64,000 bases of DNA from Pseudomonas nitroreducens (GTDB taxonomy: Bacteria > Pseudomonadota > Gammaproteobacteria > Pseudomonadales > Pseudomonadaceae). Positions within the stretch are counted from its first letter, which is position 1; each line of letters opens with the position of its first letter. Position numbers and translations under genes: made by a program. Location of the stretch: the NCBI RefSeq assembly GCF_024170165.1, contig NZ_JALJXP010000006.1, positions 186,001-250,000 on the forward strand. Direction: 5' to 3'. Below the pieces are notes generated by a model. That model saw only the letters and a list, made by a program, of their open reading frames with translations. It searched no databases and had not been told where the DNA came from. Shown one piece after another: positions 57,398-64,000 of this stretch.

Positions 57398-58486
57398 ATG
57401 TTTCGCGAATTCAAGAAAATAAGATACTTGCATGAGTTTGAGAAGGTTCGCGAGAATAATTTTACCATTGTTCGATTTATATTGGCTTATTTGGTTCTTT
57501 TCGGCCACTCATTCCCTATAAGCGGTGACGGGCGCGACCCTGTCTCTGCTCTTATAGTGCCCCACGCATGGATTGGTAGTATTGCGGTAGGGGGGTTTTT
57601 TGCAATCAGCGGATTCCTCGTTTCGGCGTCGATTACCAATAGGAGTCCTATCGACTTTGCGGTGTCTCGTGCGCTGCGCCTTTATCCTGCAGTCATTGTT
57701 TATTCGTTCGTGGCAATTCTTGTCATAGGGCCTATGGCTTCAGGCGTCTCTTTGAAATCCTACTTTGAGCAAAACCCATGGGTCAATTTATGGAATGCGA
57801 CCCTGTGGGAATGGATTTACAATCTGCCATTTGGTTTTCCGGGGCGTCCTTTCGCCGGTGCTACAAATGGTGCAACCTGGACGTTGCCGGCTGAGTTGCG
57901 GTGCTATGTCATGGTTTTCCTGCTTGGCTGTGTAGGTGTTTTTAGAAGCCGTATCCTGGCTGGTGCGGTCATTGTGCTGATTGTATATATAGCTCAAACA
58001 GACTATGCCTCGTTGCCCATGTTCGGCGCTGAGCCTCGTTTCCATGAACCGCTGCTTTTCTTCACTGCAGGCTGCATGTATTGGATCCTTAGGAGATATA
58101 TCCCTCTCAACTGGGGTGTGTGTGCTCTGCTTTTGGTTTCAACATTCGGGGCGGCCGGAACATCAGTGTATTTTTATGTTTATATACCCACGGTGGCCTA
58201 TTGTGTTTTCATGGTTGCTTACAGGTTGCCGCATTTCGATATGGATCGTTTTGGTGATATATCCTACGGCGTATATATCTATGCTTGGCCAATTCAGCAA
58301 CTGGTCTGGAGGCCGGGGCAGAGTGGCTACCTGAATGCAGCGTATGCCACACTTATCGTTATTCCCTTGGCATACGCGTCATGGAAGTTGGTTGAGAGTC
58401 CTGCGCTCAAGTGGCGTAACGTGCTAGGGGATAGAGTTGCGGAGTTTCTGCTGAGAAGGCCAGCTCAGGCAACGAGAGATGCCTAG
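57398..58486 (+). CDS. Acyltransferase-3 family membrane protein (OafA-like)
   Basis: This 362-residue polytopic protein has about ten hydrophobic segments. The family hallmarks are FTIVRFILAYLVLFGHSFPIS (the conserved R and catalytic H of acyltransferase-3), GGFFAISGFLVSAS and WTLPAELRCYVMVFLLG. Proteins like this O-acetylate or otherwise acylate sugars of LPS or exopolysaccharide. The start is the ATG at 57398 with GGGAGAGGG upstream. Base composition is clearly lower in GC than the core genes (runs such as ATTTTACCATTGTTCG), a sign of horizontal origin. It points toward the polysaccharide operon on the other strand and shares a terminator with it, so it may decorate the same glycan. Confidence 0.87.
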   Translation: MFREFKKIRYLHEFEKVRENNFTIVRFILAYLVLFGHSFPISGDGRDPVSALIVPHAWIGSIAVGGFFAISGFLVSASITNRSPIDFAVSRALRLYPAVIVYSFVAILVIGPMASGVSLKSYFEQNPWVNLWNATLWEWIYNLPFGFPGRPFAGATNGATWTLPAELRCYVMVFLLGCVGVFRSRILAGAVIVLIVYIAQTDYASLPMFGAEPRFHEPLLFFTAGCMYWILRRYIPLNWGVCALLLVSTFGAAGTSVYFYVYIPTVAYCVFMVAYRLPHFDMDRFGDISYGVYIYAWPIQQLVWRPGQSGYLNAAYATLIVIPLAYASWKLVESPALKWRNVLGDRVAEFLLRRPAQATRDA

Positions 58487-58633
58487 AGACTATCCGGAAA
58501 ATTTCCTTCCGAAGAAATCACCCCACAACCTAAGCAGGTTGCAGGTCAATAGCTCTGCAAAGTAAGGGGCTAGGTTTTTACTTGAAGGTACTGGTTTTTT
58601 AGCGATAGTCATCAGGGCGTTAGCCGTTTATTA

Positions 58634-58671
58634 AAAAGGGCCGGTGAGATATCTCATCGGCCCTTTCTGTT
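58634..58671. terminator. Bidirectional terminator between the acyltransferase and GT-C genes
   Basis: AAAAGGGCCGGTGAGATATC and the complementary TCTCATCGGCCCTTT form a long near-perfect palindrome with A and T flanks between convergent genes. Confidence 0.9.
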
Positions 58672-58691
58672 GCAGGGTGCCAGGCTGGTGG

Positions 58692-60575
58692 CTACTTGAT
58701 GCTTAGTAGAAGCCAGTCAGAGTCAGCGCTACCATTGTTGTCGACCGTGATGTGAATTCGATCAAGGTCCTTCAAGTCGATCTCTTTCGTATAGGGGGTG
58801 CCTGAAGTAATTACGGCGTCCAGTATGGTTTCTGATTCGCTACTTAGTGTGACGCGAACATTGCCGGCTCCTCTCGCAATGGCATCTGCGGCGAGCAGGG
58901 GCGAGATGGATAGTTTGATCGATACTTTTTCTTCCTGAAAAAGCTCTTTAAATTTGGCCGTGTTTAGTGTTGCTTTTGTTGGAGTGTTTTCGCCGGGATG
59001 TATGAACAGGGTGCTTTGGTCGTAAACCTTTATCAGGCCGTAAGTGTCGCCAAGTTCTTTGTCTGAAAGAAGGCTCAGGAAGTCCTTGGGAGGGCTGGCG
59101 CCATCGATCTGACTGAGAACATCATTGCGAGCAAGCACAGTAAAGAAGTAAGGCATTCCATTTTGGAAGGTCTTGTCAAATATCTTGACGACCGAGTAGC
59201 CACTATCCGTTATTGGATAGAATGGTTGCATCGGATTGGTGTGTGGGTCTGCCTGGAGAATTACGATTTCCGGTTTATAGGTTTCCACCAAGTTATTGGC
59301 TTCGAATTTTCTATTCAGGAAAGAGGCGTCAATTACTTCACGCTGCGAATAGAATGCCGGGTTTCCCCAGTACGTCATCACCTTGAAGCTCTTGGGGGTA
59401 TGCTCATTCACCCATCTGCCAGCTTGGGCGCGATCACTTTCGAACAGACCTGTGAATGTGCGGAGAGCGTCGTTCATGGCGAGGTTGGGCGGAAGGCTGA
59501 AGTAAATGAATGCAGCCAGGAAGCTTGCGCCGGCGACACAACGCAAGAGAATTTTTTGTCCGATCAATGCAGATAGGTTGCTAATGCCCAATGCCGCCAG
59601 GATGGCGAGGCACAGGAGGCTTGGCATGCAATACCAGTTGTAAGGCTCGAACGGATATTTGATGATATAAGCCGTTGTATGTGTAGCCAGTGTGCCGATC
59701 AGAAGTATTAGTAGCGGAAGATTCCTTCGAATATTCAGGATGATCGCGGGAAGTGTCAGTGCGAGAAGCCATTTGTGGGTTCCGTTGAGATAAACAACGG
59801 TGGGGAACCACGTCCAATCAATGAGCTTGGGGATATTGCCTTGGTGCAGTGATTTCGTAAGGAAGGAGTTGGGTACTGGGGCGCCAAAGTAGATCCAGGC
59901 AAAGCCATACCAGGCCACGGCGACTGCACCGGCCAGTAAGACTGCGCGCGCTGGAAACTTTCCTTCTCGCACCCAAATAGCAAGTAGAACGAGCCCGCCG
60001 ACCGGAACAAGATCGAGTTTATTGATCATTAAAAGAGCGGCTGATAAACCAATGATCCACGGGGTGCGTGATTCAATAACAGCCCACACCGCCAAGCAGA
60101 TCAGCGAAAATGTCAATGGGGTTTCTAAGCCGCCAATGGAGAAATACATGAGCTCGCTATCAATGGAAGTAAATGCCAGGAAAGCCAGTCCGGCGGCTAA
60201 TCCATACTTCCGGGAAAACACAACTACCAAGCTCGAGAGCCCAAGCCCAGCCAGCAAATAGCCAGTGTAGATAATGCTATGTTCTGGTGTTAGACCGATG
60301 CTGAGCCCAGCTGCAAGAAAGAGAGGGTAGAGTGGCGCACTGGCTCCCCAAATGGGGTTTTCGCCTAAGTTCCATACCCAGAACTCGCCCGAAAGCATGT
60401 TTTGGGCATAGCGCAGGAAAAAGGCGCCATCATCTGCCAACTCTATGCCGACTCTCCAATGCATGGCGGCAATGTAGGTGATCAGAGAAAATATGAAAAG
60501 AGGTACGGTCCTAGCCAATGAAAGACTTTCCAATGCATGGCTCTGCTGCCTTGCGTTGTTTTCAACATATTCCAT
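58692..60575 (-). CDS. GT-C-type membrane glycosyltransferase, possible arabinofuranosyltransferase
   Basis: This 627-residue protein has about a dozen hydrophobic segments in its first ~400 residues and a soluble C-terminal half of ~230 residues. The first extracytoplasmic loop has the acidic pair IELADDGAFFLRYAQNMLSG, then WNLGENPIWGASAPLYPLF, the DD and FRYA/NPGE/G-S/T-PL pattern of GT-C enzymes such as mycobacterial AftB-type arabinofuranosyltransferases that use polyprenyl-phospho-arabinose. The donor is not proven by the sequence. It is the last gene of the polysaccharide operon, 12 bp after the GT4 gene. Codon use and base composition are AT-richer than the core. Function as a terminal arabinosyl donor user is inferred from the DPA-synthesis operon nearby. 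Confidence 0.75.
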   Translation of the reverse strand: MEYVENNARQQSHALESLSLARTVPLFIFSLITYIAAMHWRVGIELADDGAFFLRYAQNMLSGEFWVWNLGENPIWGASAPLYPLFLAAGLSIGLTPEHSIIYTGYLLAGLGLSSLVVVFSRKYGLAAGLAFLAFTSIDSELMYFSIGGLETPLTFSLICLAVWAVIESRTPWIIGLSAALLMINKLDLVPVGGLVLLAIWVREGKFPARAVLLAGAVAVAWYGFAWIYFGAPVPNSFLTKSLHQGNIPKLIDWTWFPTVVYLNGTHKWLLALTLPAIILNIRRNLPLLILLIGTLATHTTAYIIKYPFEPYNWYCMPSLLCLAILAALGISNLSALIGQKILLRCVAGASFLAAFIYFSLPPNLAMNDALRTFTGLFESDRAQAGRWVNEHTPKSFKVMTYWGNPAFYSQREVIDASFLNRKFEANNLVETYKPEIVILQADPHTNPMQPFYPITDSGYSVVKIFDKTFQNGMPYFFTVLARNDVLSQIDGASPPKDFLSLLSDKELGDTYGLIKVYDQSTLFIHPGENTPTKATLNTAKFKELFQEEKVSIKLSISPLLAADAIARGAGNVRVTLSSESETILDAVITSGTPYTKEIDLKDLDRIHITVDNNGSADSDWLLLSIK

Positions 60576-60587
60576 TCTAGTAGCTCT

Positions 60588-61826
60588 TTAGTCAGTAAAC
60601 GGATCAGCATTAGCTGCGAGACGCTCAAGGCGTTGGACCATTTTCATGGCCTCTTTTTCCCAAGAAGTTTTTCCTGAGCAATGCAGGCCGTTGTTTCTAA
60701 GTCGTTCCGCGTATGATGGATCGTCCAGCACTTGGATAAGCTTCGTAGTCAGGTCTTCCACAGTTGCTGTTGCCAGTGCACTGTTTTCATCATTGAGCAG
60801 CCAACGAGTATGAGGTGCATCGTTGCTGACTACCGGTACTCCGCTGGCCATCAGTTCCAGAGGTAATAGCGACAGGTTGGTGCAGGACAGCACCAGCGCA
60901 ACGTCACAGCGCTGGTAAACACCCGGCAGGTCCTCGATCTCGACCAGGCCCAAGTGCTCGCAAGGGAATGGGATTTCGTATTGGGAGACATCCCAGCCTG
61001 CCAGTACCACGGTGATATCGCTGCGCTGCCGGCAAACCTCGCGAAGCACCAGCATGCCCAACTCAAAGGCCCGCCTGGCGGTTGGCGGGCGGGCATAGAA
61101 GAATACGCGTCGGGTACTGTCGTCGGGTTTTGGGCCCGGGCGGTATAGATCCTTGTCGAAGGAAAAGCCCAGCGCACATGTCTGCATGGCATATTCGGCT
61201 CTGAGCTTTTCTGCCAGCCAGCTACCAGCGGTGAAACCCTGGAATCCGAAGTGGTAGGTAGCCTCGGCCATGAGCGCTTCCGAACCTGCCGGGAAGAACC
61301 AGGGCTCGAAATCCTGGACGAAGTAGCAGCGCGTGACCGTGGCTTGAAAAGCTCTGACGGTATAGGCGGTCTGCCAGGAAGTGGCGAAGGAGAAGTATGC
61401 CGGGGGTAGCCCATCGGTGCCGACGAATACCTCGGCCTTGAGCGGGAAGAACCAGCGGTGAATATCCTGCTTGGCCACGACTGCGGATTTTGGCAGCGGG
61501 TTATCGACGATGATGATTCGGCACTCGAATCCCTGATCTTCCAGGTTCTTGATGAAGCGGAAGATGTTCAGGTGCCCGCCCGAGCCCTTGCCCACCCTGG
61601 GAATGAACCAGTTGATAGTCTTGTGGCCAACGGCATCAGCGGCAATCTTGTTGCCGATAGGCGCGGGGGACAGGAAGGCGTACTGGTCGAAGATGTCGGT
61701 TCTGCCAAAGAGGCCGCTCTGTTCGCTGATCTTCCGATGAGCCAGGCGCAGCATGCTGCCCCAGCCATTGCGCCGGGCGAAGTTCAGGGCATTGATGGAC
61801 TTTCGTAGCACGAGGGCCGGAGTCAT
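60588..61826 (-). CDS. GT4-type (WsaF-like) rhamnosyltransferase
   Basis: This 412-residue glycosyltransferase has a GT-B fold. The N-terminal half contains NWFIPRVGKGSGGHLNIFRFI, the GSGGHLN glycine-rich donor/acceptor segment. The C-terminal half contains the nucleotide-sugar region SLLPLELMASGVPVVSNDA, with the E-x7-type acid seen in family 4. The layout matches WsaF-like beta-rhamnosyltransferases of S-layer and O-antigen rhamnans. Two ATGs are possible; 61826 is chosen because it gives an ATGA overlap with the upstream GT2 gene and has GGAG 10 bases upstream (the other is 61841). It belongs to the minus-strand polysaccharide operon. Confidence 0.83.
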   Translation of the reverse strand: MTPALVLRKSINALNFARRNGWGSMLRLAHRKISEQSGLFGRTDIFDQYAFLSPAPIGNKIAADAVGHKTINWFIPRVGKGSGGHLNIFRFIKNLEDQGFECRIIIVDNPLPKSAVVAKQDIHRWFFPLKAEVFVGTDGLPPAYFSFATSWQTAYTVRAFQATVTRCYFVQDFEPWFFPAGSEALMAEATYHFGFQGFTAGSWLAEKLRAEYAMQTCALGFSFDKDLYRPGPKPDDSTRRVFFYARPPTARRAFELGMLVLREVCRQRSDITVVLAGWDVSQYEIPFPCEHLGLVEIEDLPGVYQRCDVALVLSCTNLSLLPLELMASGVPVVSNDAPHTRWLLNDENSALATATVEDLTTKLIQVLDDPSYAERLRNNGLHCSGKTSWEKEAMKMVQRLERLAANADPFTD

Positions 61827-62824
61827 GGGCGGTTGCTCCATGCGTCGATTTTCATCAACCGGCGATCGCGAGATAGGCGCAGGCGAACTGCCATTGGCAT
61901 CTTGTCGGCGTGCTGCCCGAGGTAGGACCCGAGTATTCGCATCAGATGATCGAAAGGCATTCTGAGGACAGTGATCGGATCGGACTTCAGCAGTCCCTCT
62001 TGCAGACTGACCTTGATGTCTCGTCGGGTCAGTGCCAGCAAACTCCGGATGGCGTGCTTGATGCCTCGACCGCCTTGATAACCGAAGAGGCGGCTCAGGG
62101 CGTAGCTTTCGTCGAAGCTGCGTTGCAGGCGTTCCAGCAGTGCGTAGTCGTGAGAGTGATACACCACCCCGTCGTGGGCATAAGCCTTGTGATGACCGGC
62201 CTCTACGACCAGCCGTGCCCAGGCCTGGTCTTCGGCGAAGTCGACTTCGGGATAAGGGATTTTCTCCCAGACGCTGCGCCGCAACATGGCGTTGTTGTCG
62301 GAGAAGAAATAGAGAAACTGACGATAGCCTTCTTCGTTGGCGTATCGGTCCCGCGAGTCCAGGTGAACCACAGGCTGGCTGGTGAATCCGTCGAAGTGTG
62401 CTTCCAACTCGCGTCGGTTGAATACACTGGCCTCGGGGTACGCGATATGACGGCCGAAGACTCCTGCAATGCTTGGATTGTTCAACAAGGGGGTGACCAT
62501 GTTGAGCAGCCAGTCGTTGGAGGCGGGAAGTGCGTCCTGGGTGATCATGGCGACGAACTCGCCTTTCGCCAGGGATACGGCCAGGTTTCGCGTTTTACCG
62601 TGGCCGAATTCCTGAGGGGGAATTTCAATCAGGCGCACCTGGGGATATCGGCGGGCAATAGCCAGCGTCTCGTCGGTGGAGCCTGAGTCAACGACCAGCA
62701 CCTCCAACTCACCGGGGATGCGCTGCTCGAGGACACTGGCCAGAACGCGGCCGAACAGTGGGCCGCCATTCTTGGTGGGTATGACAACCGAAATTCTCGG
62801 GTGCGAGGATGACTCCAGCGTCAT
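61823..62824 (-). CDS. GT2-family glycosyltransferase (rhamnosyltransferase-like)
   Basis: This 333-residue GT-A enzyme has the family start ISVVIPTKNGGPLFGRVLASVL, LVVDSGSTDETLAIARRY, the acceptor-region GHGKTRNLAVSLAKGEFVAMITQDALP (the DxD-like QDA), and a later DFAEDQAWARLVVEAGH acid motif that often supplies the catalytic base (ED). It closely resembles dTDP-rhamnose-using transferases of O-antigen loci. The long open frame extends to 62926, but the ATG at 62824 gives an ATGA overlap with the upstream epimerase gene. Acceptor sugar unknown. Confidence 0.87.
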   Translation of the reverse strand: MTLESSSHPRISVVIPTKNGGPLFGRVLASVLEQRIPGELEVLVVDSGSTDETLAIARRYPQVRLIEIPPQEFGHGKTRNLAVSLAKGEFVAMITQDALPASNDWLLNMVTPLLNNPSIAGVFGRHIAYPEASVFNRRELEAHFDGFTSQPVVHLDSRDRYANEEGYRQFLYFFSDNNAMLRRSVWEKIPYPEVDFAEDQAWARLVVEAGHHKAYAHDGVVYHSHDYALLERLQRSFDESYALSRLFGYQGGRGIKHAIRSLLALTRRDIKVSLQEGLLKSDPITVLRMPFDHLMRILGSYLGQHADKMPMAVRLRLSRDRRLMKIDAWSNRP

Positions 62825-63753
62825 CGCTTGGCCGCCTGCTCCAACCAGTCGAGCGTACGGCGCAGGCCTGACTCCAGGTCCACCACCGGCCTCCACTGCA
62901 GCTCGCGAGCAGCGCGCTCGTTGCACAGGACACTGGTCGGTACGTCAAACGGCCGGCCCGGCAGATAGTTGCGCTGGATGTCCTTGCCAATCACCTTTTC
63001 CAGGCTGGCAACGAGCTCGTTGAGCGAGGTGCCGCTTCCGGAACTGATGTTGAAGACCGACTCGGGACCATCGTAGGTCGTGGCCTTGGCGAAAGCCTCG
63101 GCGACATCCGAGACGTGGATGTAGTCGCGCGTCACGCTGCCATCACCCCATATGTCGATGGGCTGATCCTTCAAGGCCTTGCTCAGGAACACGCCGACCG
63201 CGCCCTGGGCGGTTTCAACTCGCTGGCGTTCACCATAGGGATTGGTCACGCGCAGGATATTGGCCTTGATCCCATGCAGATGCTGATACATCAGCAGGTA
63301 CTTCTCGATCATCAGTTTGGTGATGCCGTACGAAACCTGTGGCTCGGTAGGATGCAGTTCGTCGATGGGCAGGTAGCTCGGTGGCCCGTAGACCGTACCG
63401 CCGGAAGAGATGAACACGATCTTGCGAATACCCTTGCTCACCATCAGGTTCAGCATCTGCAAGGTGGCGATCAGGTTGGTCTGCACATCGTAGATCGGAT
63501 CGTCATTCGAACTTTTGGGCAGAGTGGTGGAGACCAGGTGCAGCACGGTGTCGACACCATCCAGTACTTCCGCCACGTCATGGGTGCTCATGAGATCGCC
63601 AGTGACCCATTCGACCTTCTCCTCCGCGATGAACTCGCGATAGGGCGGCACGCGTGGGCGCTCGAAGATCCTGAGTTGATGGCCGTCTTGCAGAAGACGA
63701 TCGGCAATGGCCGAACCTATGAATCCACCGCCACCGAAAATTGCAATTTTCAT
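62821..63753 (-). CDS. NAD-dependent epimerase/dehydratase
   Basis: This 310-residue extended short-chain dehydrogenase has the NAD-binding GGGGFIGSAIADRLL near residue 7-21, the catalytic serine in KIVFISSGGTVYG and YGITK (YxxxK). VTNPYGERQ and WGDGSVTRDYIHVSDVA are typical of UDP-hexose 4-epimerase relatives such as GalE/WbpP. It probably changes a nucleotide sugar for the polysaccharide made by this operon; whether it epimerises, dehydrates or reduces, and which sugar, cannot be read. It overlaps both neighbours by 4 bp. Confidence 0.86.
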   Translation of the reverse strand: MKIAIFGGGGFIGSAIADRLLQDGHQLRIFERPRVPPYREFIAEEKVEWVTGDLMSTHDVAEVLDGVDTVLHLVSTTLPKSSNDDPIYDVQTNLIATLQMLNLMVSKGIRKIVFISSGGTVYGPPSYLPIDELHPTEPQVSYGITKLMIEKYLLMYQHLHGIKANILRVTNPYGERQRVETAQGAVGVFLSKALKDQPIDIWGDGSVTRDYIHVSDVAEAFAKATTYDGPESVFNISSGSGTSLNELVASLEKVIGKDIQRNYLPGRPFDVPTSVLCNERAARELQWRPVVDLESGLRRTLDWLEQAAKR

Positions 63754-64000
63754 CGAGTCATACCGGGAATGTTCGTCACCGCGCAGCGCATGGCCTTATC
63801 GGTAATGGAAAGGGGGAACAGACGTTCCAGTGCGTGCAGCATGGAGCCATCGTAGGGCAGGGGCTCTTCCGGGTAGTCCTGCCATTGGAGGTCGAGTTCG
63901 ACAATCGCTCTAAGTGCATCGCTGCGGGCCCAGAACATGGTGCCCACCGGGAATTGCAGGTGAGTGGGCAGTTGGCCGATTCCAAGACGCGTCGCCAGCT
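63750..64000 (-). CDS. Rhamnan synthesis F protein C-terminus (truncated by window edge)
   Basis: The last 83 residues of a protein whose gene continues past the right edge. The visible part reads THLQFPVGTMFWARSDALRA, then LDLQWQDYPEEPLPYDGSML and HALERLFPL, ending NIPGMTR. This is the conserved C-terminal block of RgpF-family rhamnan synthesis proteins (the PVGTMFWAR and YDGSMLHALER segments), which make rhamnose polymers such as streptococcal rhamnan and Gram-negative O-antigens. It overlaps the epimerase start by 4 bp, so it is earlier in the same operon. The rest of the gene and its N-terminal domains are out of view. Confidence 0.8.
   Translation of the reverse strand, partial: LATRLGIGQLPTHLQFPVGTMFWARSDALRAIVELDLQWQDYPEEPLPYDGSMLHALERLFPLSITDKAMRCAVTNIPGMTR

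Noticed and set aside
57320..57508. 62-codon minus-strand frame overlapping the acyltransferase start
   Set aside because: It is a shadow of AT-rich sequence with no recognised domain. The plus-strand acyltransferase is the convincing product.

Overview
The window is GC-rich, densely coded chromosomal DNA from a Pseudomonas of the P. aeruginosa-related lineage. The evidence is the gene content and order (argE/argA, gshA, tex, ompR-envZ, ldcA, rimK, hslR, hslO, pckA; later fabY-arcCBA-arcD and dctD-dctB), the Pseudomonas-type fatty-acid initiator FabY, an Anr-type box upstream of arcD, and abundant REP-like palindromes (core GCGAGCTTGCTCGC) between genes. Species cannot be fixed from the window alone.

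Layout. 1-18.8 kb: a truncated GspE-family ATPase, a CYTH/CHAD protein, arginine and glutathione synthesis (argE, argA, gshA), a hot-dog thioesterase, tex, the OmpR/EnvZ (AmgR/AmgS) pair, ldcA, rimB-rimK, hslR, a PAP2 phosphatase, hslO and pckA. 19-27.7 kb: a RecQ-like helicase, a MITE-like palindromic element, a Baeyer-Villiger-type monooxygenase, a nitroreductase, and a LysR regulator divergent from a 3-hydroxyacyl-CoA dehydrogenase/acyl-CoA dehydrogenase pair. 27.8-41.6 kb: folA, two tandem paralogous exported proteins of unknown function, a DUF2868-DUF3482 membrane protein/GTPase pair, a phosphodiesterase, an NCS2 permease, an orphan type IV pilin, ilvD, a small exported protein, rlmI, pfpI and an HDOD protein. 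From memory of PAO1, much of this block lies elsewhere (PA0350s) in that genome, so it looks like a rearranged segment. 41.8-48.9 kb: fabY and the anaerobic arginine deiminase operon arcDABC with an Anr box at the class II position.

49-64 kb is the accessory, most interesting part. A tight four-gene operon encodes the counterpart of the mycobacterial decaprenyl-phosphoryl-D-arabinose pathway: an HAD-UbiA fusion (DPPR synthase plus a probable phosphatase), a DprE1-like oxidase, a DprE2-like reductase and a GtrA-family membrane protein. It sits between arcD and dctD and has a 3' remnant of a second dctD on its arcD side, which suggests a recombination footprint. After dctDB comes an AT-richer segment with an acyltransferase and a converging polysaccharide operon: RgpF C-terminus, NAD-dependent epimerase, GT2, WsaF-like GT4, and a large GT-C-type membrane glycosyltransferase. 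The GT-C protein could be the enzyme that spends the lipid-linked arabinofuranose, which would make the two clusters one surface-glycan system. That link is inferred.

Small features include a possible argA leader peptide (MFLRRR with three consecutive CGA codons), many hairpin terminators between convergent genes, two families of intergenic palindromic repeats and a CT-rich palindrome pair between ompR and envZ. No tRNA, rRNA, CRISPR array, prophage or intact insertion sequence was recognised.
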